From an uncultured Acidiphilium sp. (lineage in GTDB: Bacteria; Bacillota; Clostridia; Christensenellales; Borkfalkiaceae), in assembly GCA_902495325.1 (NCBI GenBank), contig CABUWK010000016.1, positions 1-41,708 on the forward strand: a stretch of 41,708 nt of DNA, written 5' to 3'. The position numbers and the translations under genes are program-made. Below are positions 41,700 to 41,708 of this stretch, piece after piece; the first letter of the stretch is position 1; the number at the start of each line of letters is the position of its first letter. Under the pieces are notes generated by a model, which worked only from the letters and a program-made list of their open reading frames with translations, made no database searches and was not told where the DNA came from.

Positions 41700-41708
41700 A
41701 CTTTTGGA

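Noticed and set aside
1..41708. CRISPR array, prophage structural genes, toxin-antitoxin pairs
   Set aside because: No regularly spaced repeats, no phage structural or lysis genes, and no paired small toxin and antitoxin frames were seen; the XRE gene's neighbour is an AlbA_2 fragment, not a recognised toxin.

Overview
The window looks like a chromosome segment from a Firmicutes bacterium, most likely an uncultured Clostridia lineage of an anaerobic, carbohydrate-rich habitat. Supporting signs are a cysteine T-box riboswitch, short-type AlaRS, DapL-type lysine/DAP synthesis, pyruvate phosphate dikinase, many diderm-independent lipoproteins, strong GGAGG ribosome binding sites and textbook sigma-A promoters with 17-base spacers. 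No rRNA or species-specific marker is present, so the genus is not assignable.

Left part (1-4.6 kb, minus strand): a T-box leader with a UGC (Cys) specifier precedes cysE and cysS. A C-terminally short alaS follows behind its own promoter. Next (4.7-22.7 kb) is a glycan-utilisation locus built around an AraC-type regulator. On the minus side lie a GH78 rhamnosidase-like enzyme, an SGNH esterase whose ribosome binding site and start codon are tandemly duplicated, and a GH5-like lipoprotein. On the plus side lie a GH2 beta-mannosidase-like enzyme, an 895-residue Ig/lectin-like lipoprotein, two Lpl/Ytc-type sugar ABC permeases, two paralogous solute-binding lipoproteins and a clan GH-A lipoprotein glycosidase. 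No ATPase is encoded with this transporter.

Middle (22.8-27 kb): tRNA-Ala(CGC) on the minus strand with promoter and terminator, then dapF-dapL (overlapping) and malQ, closed by a bidirectional terminator shared with the convergent opp operon.

The minus-strand opp operon (36.6-27.0 kb, oppA-oppB-oppC-oppD-oppF-DUF3899-like gene) is the most unusual part. OppF has a roughly 265-residue insertion inside its nucleotide-binding domain. It contains a charged helical segment, two transmembrane helices and a predicted extracytoplasmic beta-rich domain. OppD has a roughly 380-residue helical insertion between the Q-loop and the ABC signature. OppC has a roughly 215-residue exoplasmic insertion after its first helix, and OppA is about 270 residues longer than usual. 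OppD also lacks the four cysteines that bind the iron-sulfur cluster in classical OppD/DppD. Together they suggest an elaborated Opp-type importer with an ATPase subunit anchored in the membrane.

Right part: ppdK with its own promoter and terminator, then a more AT-rich, mosaic end (39.9-41.7 kb). It holds an IS21-type transposase N-terminal fragment, terminator and tRNA-like debris, an XRE regulator and a truncated AlbA_2 (Schlafen-type) gene, all signs of mobile DNA.
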